NCBI RefSeq assembly: GCF_000258765.1
Contig: NZ_AJLT01000018.1
Span: forward strand, 1 to 63,297
Length of the DNA: 63,297 nucleotides
Source of the DNA: Gillisia marina
GTDB lineage: Bacteria > Bacteroidota > Bacteroidia > Flavobacteriales > Flavobacteriaceae
Direction of reading: 5' to 3'
Positions 59,154 to 63,297 of this stretch are shown here, piece after piece (within the stretch, counting starts at the first letter, position 1; each line of letters begins with the position of its first letter). Under the pieces are notes generated by a model. The model did no database searches, had not been told where the DNA came from, and saw only the letters and a program-made list of their open reading frames with translations. The position numbers were made by a program, and so were the translations under genes.

Positions 59154-61115
59154 ATGAGCAGTACAGAATTCGAAAATATTTCATTCGATTTACCCAAAAA
59201 CCAATCCAATGTGATTAAGGTTATTGGAGTAGGAGGTGGTGGTAGCAATGCCATTAACCACATGTTCCAACAAGGAATCAAGGGAGTTGATTTTATTATT
59301 TGTAATACAGATTCCCAAGCCTTGGAAAACAGCACAGTTCCAAATAAAATTCAGTTAGGTGTACACTTAACAGAAGGTTTAGGAGCGGGAGCTGACCCAA
59401 AAGTGGGGGAAAACGCCGCGATAGAAAGTAGCGAGGAAATCAAGCGCATGCTCGGAGCTAATACCAAAATGGTATTTATTACTGCCGGTATGGGTGGAGG
59501 AACTGGAACGGGAGCTGCGCCTGTAATTGCCAGACAAGCAAAAGAAATGGATATCCTTACTGTAGGGATCGTGACTATTCCTTTTCAGTTTGAAGGGAAA
59601 ATGCGAAATGAACAGGCTCAACTGGGAGTAGAAAATCTACGAAGACATGTAGATTCACTTATTGTTATCAATAATAATAAATTAAGAGAGGTTTATGGGA
59701 ACCTTGGCTTTAAAGCTGGCTTCTCTAAGGCAGATGAAGTATTAGCAACTGCTTCCAGAGGGATTGCAGAAGTTATAACTCATCACTATACACAAAACAT
59801 CGATTTACGTGATGCAAAAACAGTTCTAAGTAATAGTGGTACTGCTATTATGGGATCTGCATCTGCATCTGGAGCAAGTAGAGCCAACGATGCTATTATC
59901 AAAGCTTTGGATTCTCCATTGTTGAATGATAACAAAATTAAGGGAGCTCAAAATGTGTTGTTGTTAATCGTTTCGGGATCTGAAGAGATTACCATTGACG
60001 AAATTGGAGAAATCAACGATCATATTCAAAATGAAGCCGGACATAGCGCCAACATCATTATGGGAGTTGGGGAAGATGAAACTTTAGAAGATGCAATCGC
60101 TGTAACAATTATTGCTACGGGTTTTAATGTAGAGCAGCAAAATGAAATTGTAAATACTGAAACCAAAAAGATTATTCATACGCTAGAAGATGAACAAAAG
60201 GCGGTACATAATTTTGGTATGAACAAACTTCAGAAACCTGCTTTTACTGAAGAAGCACCGGAAGAAGTAAAGGAGCAAAAGATTGTTCACACCTTAGAGG
60301 AAGAAGATACTGAGATCCATGAAGTAAAGGAAGATCTACGAACACCTCCAAGCGCTAGAAACATGGAAGTGGAATATGAAGAAGTTTCCTATAAAGAAGA
60401 TGACTTTATAATTACTGATACTTCAGCAAAAATAAATAAGCTAGAGAAGCAGAAAGAAGAGTTGGAAGATGATTCAGAAGATCAGTTTATGTTCACATTT
60501 GATTTCCCAATTAATCAGCAGCAAGAACAGGCTGAAGATGAGGTTAAAAGTTCACAAGCTAAAGAGTCTTTAGAGGTTGAAAAGCCAAAGTACAACAGAA
60601 TTATTCATGATCTTAATGATGAGACCATGGAAATGGAAGTGAACGAGCCAATAGAGATCATTCCGGTGACTGAAAATTCTTCAACAGGAGAAAAGCGTTA
60701 CAGTCTGGATGACTACATGGAAGTTGAGCAAATGCTTAAAAAATCGAAACCTGTTCAGAAAAAAGAAGAGGAAGAAGAAGCAATTGTTTTTGAAAAGAAA
60801 ACGGTGGCTCCAGAACCATCAAGAAAAGCTACAGAAGATCAAGATAACGACCCTTTTGATAATCCTATTTCTGAAGGCTTAATAGAAAGAGCTGCAGAAA
60901 GAAGAGCTAAGATGAAGGAATTTAATTATAAGTTTCGAAACAATGCAGCTCAAATAGATGAAATTGAAAAGCAACCCGCATATAAAAGGGCAGGTATAGA
61001 TCTTGACAATTCTAGAAAAGCAGAAGAAAAACTTTCCAGAACCACTTTAGGTGGAGATAATGACGATCTTAAGTTTAGAAGTAACAATTCGTTTCTACAC
61101 GATAACGTAGACTAA
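59154..61115 (+). CDS. ftsZ: cell division protein FtsZ with extended C-terminal tail
   Basis: 653 aa, far longer than the roughly 380-aa E. coli protein. Tubulin-like GTPase: GVGGGGSNAINHM (26-38), GMGGGTGTGAAP (112-123), NNNKLREVYG and the T7-region NIDLRDAKTV. The core ends near 330; the tail (330-653) is acidic and low-complexity and has three copies of a short motif: IIHTLEDE (340-347), IVHTLEEE (377-384) and IIHDLNDE (483-490). It ends with the flavobacterial NNSFLHDNVD in place of the usual IPxFL peptide. Confidence 0.96.
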   Translation: MSSTEFENISFDLPKNQSNVIKVIGVGGGGSNAINHMFQQGIKGVDFIICNTDSQALENSTVPNKIQLGVHLTEGLGAGADPKVGENAAIESSEEIKRMLGANTKMVFITAGMGGGTGTGAAPVIARQAKEMDILTVGIVTIPFQFEGKMRNEQAQLGVENLRRHVDSLIVINNNKLREVYGNLGFKAGFSKADEVLATASRGIAEVITHHYTQNIDLRDAKTVLSNSGTAIMGSASASGASRANDAIIKALDSPLLNDNKIKGAQNVLLLIVSGSEEITIDEIGEINDHIQNEAGHSANIIMGVGEDETLEDAIAVTIIATGFNVEQQNEIVNTETKKIIHTLEDEQKAVHNFGMNKLQKPAFTEEAPEEVKEQKIVHTLEEEDTEIHEVKEDLRTPPSARNMEVEYEEVSYKEDDFIITDTSAKINKLEKQKEELEDDSEDQFMFTFDFPINQQQEQAEDEVKSSQAKESLEVEKPKYNRIIHDLNDETMEMEVNEPIEIIPVTENSSTGEKRYSLDDYMEVEQMLKKSKPVQKKEEEEEAIVFEKKTVAPEPSRKATEDQDNDPFDNPISEGLIERAAERRAKMKEFNYKFRNNAAQIDEIEKQPAYKRAGIDLDNSRKAEEKLSRTTLGGDNDDLKFRSNNSFLHDNVD

Positions 61116-61135
61116 GCTTAAATTTACCCCAACAT

Positions 61136-61174
61136 AAACCTGGAATTCCCCCACGAATTTCAGGTTTTATTTTT
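61136..61174 (+). terminator. terminator after ftsZ
   Basis: AAACCTGGAATTC pairs with GAATTTCAGGTTT (one G-T) and runs into a T-rich stretch; it closes the dcw cluster. Confidence 0.8.
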
Positions 61175-61204
61175 ATATTCGCAGTCTTAATTAATACACT
61201 TAAT

Positions 61205-61657
61205 ATGAGTTTACAAGACCAAGTAATGGCCGAAATGAAAGCGGCAATGCGCGCAAAAGATGCGGTTAAATTAGAGGCTCTTCGTGCCATTAAAAGTGGA
61301 ATATTATTGGCGCAAACCGAAACAGGTTCTAAAGAAGAGATATCTGAGGAGGAGGAATTAAAGTTGCTTCAGAAATTAGTGAAACAACGCAAGGATAGTG
61401 CGACTATTTATAAGGAACAAAACAGAGAAGATCTGGCACAACCAGAATTGGATCAGGCTGCAGTGATTGAGCAGTTTTTACCGGCTCAGTTAAGCGAAGC
61501 AGAAATAGAAAAAACAGTAAAAGATATTATCGCTAAATCCGGAGCTTCAGGCATGAAGGATATGGGGAAAGTAATGGGAATGGCTTCCGGGGAATTGGCA
61601 GGAAAAGCAGATGGGAAGACAATTTCAATGATTGTAAAAAGAGAGTTAAGCAATTAG
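61205..61657 (+). CDS. GatB/YqeY domain-containing protein
   Basis: 150 aa, wholly a stand-alone YqeY domain (helical, MSLQDQVMAEMKAAMRAKDAVKLEALRAIKSG; EQFLPAQLSEAEIE; MKDMGKVMGMAS). Related to the tRNA-binding tail of GatB and thought to touch tRNA or tRNA-dependent amidation, but its role is unproven. Separate transcript after the ftsZ terminator; a -7-like TATATTCG is at 61174-61181. Confidence 0.93.
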   Translation: MSLQDQVMAEMKAAMRAKDAVKLEALRAIKSGILLAQTETGSKEEISEEEELKLLQKLVKQRKDSATIYKEQNREDLAQPELDQAAVIEQFLPAQLSEAEIEKTVKDIIAKSGASGMKDMGKVMGMASGELAGKADGKTISMIVKRELSN

Positions 61658-61664
61658 CAATAAT

Positions 61665-61704
61665 CAATTACCAATAATCAATGATCATTGTTAATTGGTT
61701 ATTG
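61665..61704. repeat. near-perfect inverted repeat before tRNA-Arg
   Basis: CAATTACCAATAATCAA (61665-61681) and TTGTTAATTGGTTATTG (61688-61704) match as inverse complements at 14 of 17 positions around TGATCA. No T-run. Confidence 0.6.
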
Positions 61705-61708
61705 AATT

Positions 61709-61782
61709 GGCCGCGTGGCGCAACTGAATAGCGCATCAGATTTCGGCTCTGAGGGTTGGGGGTTTGAATCCCTTCGCGGTCA
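61709..61782 (+). tRNA. tRNA-Arg (anticodon TCG)
   Basis: 74 nt. Acceptor GGCCGCG/CGCGGTC, D-arm, anticodon stem TCAGA/TCTGA with loop TTTCGGC giving TCG (reads CGN codons), T-arm with GGTTTGAATC in the loop region. CCA is not encoded. It stands alone 51 bp after yqeY. Confidence 0.95.
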
Positions 61783-61801
61783 CGAATAAATGGTTCAAAA
61801 G

Positions 61802-61837
61802 AAAAAAACGCTCAAGCAAGCTTGGCGTTTTTTTTTT
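61802..61837 (+). terminator. terminator after tRNA-Arg
   Basis: AAAAAACGC plus CAAG pairs with CTTGGCGTTTTTT around CAAG with one bulged T, then a T-run. Confidence 0.85.
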
Positions 61838-61906
61838 GTTTGGACTATTTTCATAGCGGAGCTTTGAGGGATCACCGTAGGTAACCCTGGGGAGGTCGCG
61901 AAAAAA

Positions 61907-61935
61907 GAAAAGCTCACCGAAAGGTGTGCTTTTTG
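61907..61935 (+). terminator. second terminator-like hairpin
   Basis: AAAAGCTCACC pairs with GGTGTGCTTTT (one mismatch) around GAAA, followed by T-rich sequence. From here to 62240 I see no gene, only AT-rich DNA with stops in all frames. Confidence 0.65.
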
Positions 61936-62240
61936 TTTTGAATGGCAGTAAAATTTTTGTTCTTATTCTAGACGTCTAAAATGGAACTTTTGCTATTTTA
62001 TAAGATTTTATTATGTTGGAAATTTTTTTGAATTTCATCTTGAGTTATATTACTTGCTATACAATTAAGCAAATTGCGATTTAATTTATTTTGCTTTAAA
62101 GCTGTCTTAATTTTAGGAGAAATTAATGCGTCTGCTAGCAATACGTAAACCGGCCCAAGTGAAAAATGGTTTTAATATCAATAGCAAATATGCTACCTGC
62201 TATCTTCGTTGTATCAGGTGCATTTAAAATATGAATTGAT

Positions 62241-62831
62241 ATGGAGCTTGTGATCTCAGGAAGGAAAGCTACTTATGCCGGTACTGGTACTGTAAACTGA
62301 ACAGGTAATCATAAATTTAGAGTAGTAGCAATTGATAGAGATTTTCAGAATGAAACAGGGCCTGATATTTTCAGAATTAAAATTTCGGAAAATGGCTCAG
62401 ACAGCCAGATTTTATATGGTAACCAAAGAGGCCTGTCAGAGGCTGGAGAAGACGCTACTATTTTAGGCGGAGGTTCAATCGTAATCCACAAACCAAAAGG
62501 AAACTCCAAAGCTCTGGAAATTTTAACTGAGGAAACTCCAATTATAATGGAAGACCTAAGACCGGAAATTTTGGAAACTGTATCTTTATCTCCAAATCCG
62601 GTAGTTTCAACATCAACTGTTAGATTTAGTGTAATTAAAGATACTAATATAACTCTGCGAGTATATGACTATTCCGGAAGAATGATTGAAACCTTATTTA
62701 CTGGAGCTGTCAAAGCCTTTGAAAATACTGATGTGGAATTTCAAAGAAGAAATTTAATGAGCGGTATTTATATCGTAAAATTAACCACCGCGAATGGGCA
62801 TTCTTATGATAAACGAATAATAAGAGAGTAA
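62241..62831 (+). pseudogene. decayed surface-protein remnant with T9SS type A sorting domain
   Basis: A coding frame runs from LVISGRKATYAGTGTVN (62247 on), hits TGA at 62298-62300 where relatives have Trp, and continues as TGNHKFRVVAIDRD...FRIKISENG...GGGSIVIHKPKG to the stop at 62831. This resembles the module placed before sorting domains in large Bacteroidota surface proteins (post-COAP-1 type). The last 94 residues from ATG 62547 are a T9SS type A sorting domain (LSPNPVVSTSTVRFSV, LRVYDYSGRMIETLF, LMSGIYIVKL). No start or signal peptide and at least one stop, so a 3' fragment. Confidence 0.75.
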
Positions 62832-62855
62832 TTAAATAACCAATCAATGTGTGGA

Positions 62856-62894
62856 TCAACGGCTTTAGATGAGAGCTAAAGCCGTTGATTTTTT
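62856..62894 (+). terminator. terminator after the T9SS remnant
   Basis: A 13-bp perfect stem TCAACGGCTTTAG/CTAAAGCCGTTGA, then six T. Confidence 0.9.
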
Positions 62895-62990
62895 ACAAAA
62901 TTTTTATAAAAGAAGTTAAAGCTATTATAAAAGAAAGCTGACATTTAATGGTTTAGAGTAAATTTAACTACCAAATCTAAAGTTTAATAT

Positions 62991-63297
62991 ATGACTACTT
63001 ATTTTAATAAATTTGAAATTGAGAATTCAATTAAGATTATAGCTTCTGATTATTTAAAGGATTGTATTCATTGTGATAAGATTTCGGAGGATTTCGTAGA
63101 TCTTATAAAATATAATTTTTCTGCCAAATATGTGTCTTTTAATAATATTAACAAACAGATTGAAATAGGAGTGGAGGATACTTCCGGGACTTACTCACTT
63201 TATCCTTCAATTAATGTTGTCTCTTTTCCAGTCACAGATAAAAATAATGCTTGGTTAGAAAAATCATTTAAAAATCAGATGAGCGATCTGGTTTTTT
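62991..63297 (+). CDS. hypothetical protein, cut by the window end
   Basis: ATG at 62991 opens 102 codons without a stop (MTTYFNKFEIENSIKIIASD...). The piece is acidic and Asn/Lys-rich, with no signal peptide or recognisable motif, and includes C and H residues in DCIHCDK (a C-x2-C pair). Codon use is like the neighbours. Nothing can be said about function. Confidence 0.6.
   Translation, partial: MTTYFNKFEIENSIKIIASDYLKDCIHCDKISEDFVDLIKYNFSAKYVSFNNINKQIEIGVEDTSGTYSLYPSINVVSFPVTDKNNAWLEKSFKNQMSDLVF

Noticed and set aside
61840..61906. GC-richer patch resembling a broken tRNA after tRNA-Arg
   Set aside because: It cannot be folded into acceptor and T arms matching any tRNA.

Overview
The window is a chromosomal, mostly housekeeping segment of a member of the Flavobacteriaceae (Bacteroidota). 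The evidence is a low-GC sequence, -7 promoter elements of the form TAnnTTTG, a type IX secretion (gliding) C-terminal domain, a fused SecDF, OmpP1-type and DUF6588-type outer-membrane proteins, and a flavobacterial-type FtsZ with a very long tail. A Gramella/Christiangramia- or Salegentibacter-like marine genus is plausible, but the genus is inference.

Layout. 1-5.6 kb: a small exported protein, enolase, citrate synthase, and two tandem amidinohydrolase-superfamily genes. 5.6-8.5 kb: an SDR/DUF2867 protein, a small membrane protein, MarC and an unknown protein. 8.6-13.3 kb: argS, ffh, a four-helix-bundle (S23/TIGR02436) gene bracketed by inverted repeats, and folD. 13.4-21.7 kb, minus strand: DUF1232, AI-2E transporter, VOC, an 81-aa Rho_N-like protein, rluF, a small membrane protein, a lipoprotein, a HerA-like ATPase, an LD-carboxypeptidase with a Tat-like leader, and PBP4. 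21.9-32.4 kb: queE, DUF2911, asnB, gyrB, DUF6588, mdh and secDF. 32.8-36.6 kb, minus strand: folE-cysS-yidD-lgt-DUF192. 36.7-42.9 kb: a large T9SS type B protein, an OmpP1 porin, an Arg/Ser/Asn-rich lipoprotein and proS. 43.1-45.3 kb: two identical tRNA-Glu genes, rpsT, engB and an alpha/beta hydrolase. 45.5-61.1 kb: a complete dcw cluster (mraZ-rsmH-ftsL-ftsI-murE-mraY-murD-ftsW-murG-murC-ftsQ-ftsA-ftsZ) with a GTGG-repeat MraZ operator. 61.2-63.3 kb: yqeY, tRNA-Arg, a decayed T9SS type A surface-protein remnant and the start of an unknown gene cut by the window edge.

The dcw genes run in one direction with overlaps or short gaps and would supply the whole cytoplasmic and membrane phase of peptidoglycan synthesis plus the division ring. 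PBP4 and the exported LD-carboxypeptidase at 19-21 kb would trim the same polymer in the periplasm.

Six reading frames (argS, cysS, a lipoprotein, rsmH, ftsI, murE) are each broken by a single-base indel in a homopolymer. Several of these genes are essential and every one reads through perfectly when one base is restored, so sequencing or assembly error is the likeliest explanation.

I found no CRISPR array, phage, transposase, toxin-antitoxin or defence cassette, and no convincing new multi-gene system. The most interesting non-routine items are the inverted-repeat-bounded S23 gene, a thrice-repeated motif in the FtsZ tail, the MraZ operator whose repeat recurs at the mraZ start codon, hairpins between duplicated tRNA-Glu genes, a probably leaderless queE, and a dispersed palindromic intergenic repeat family.
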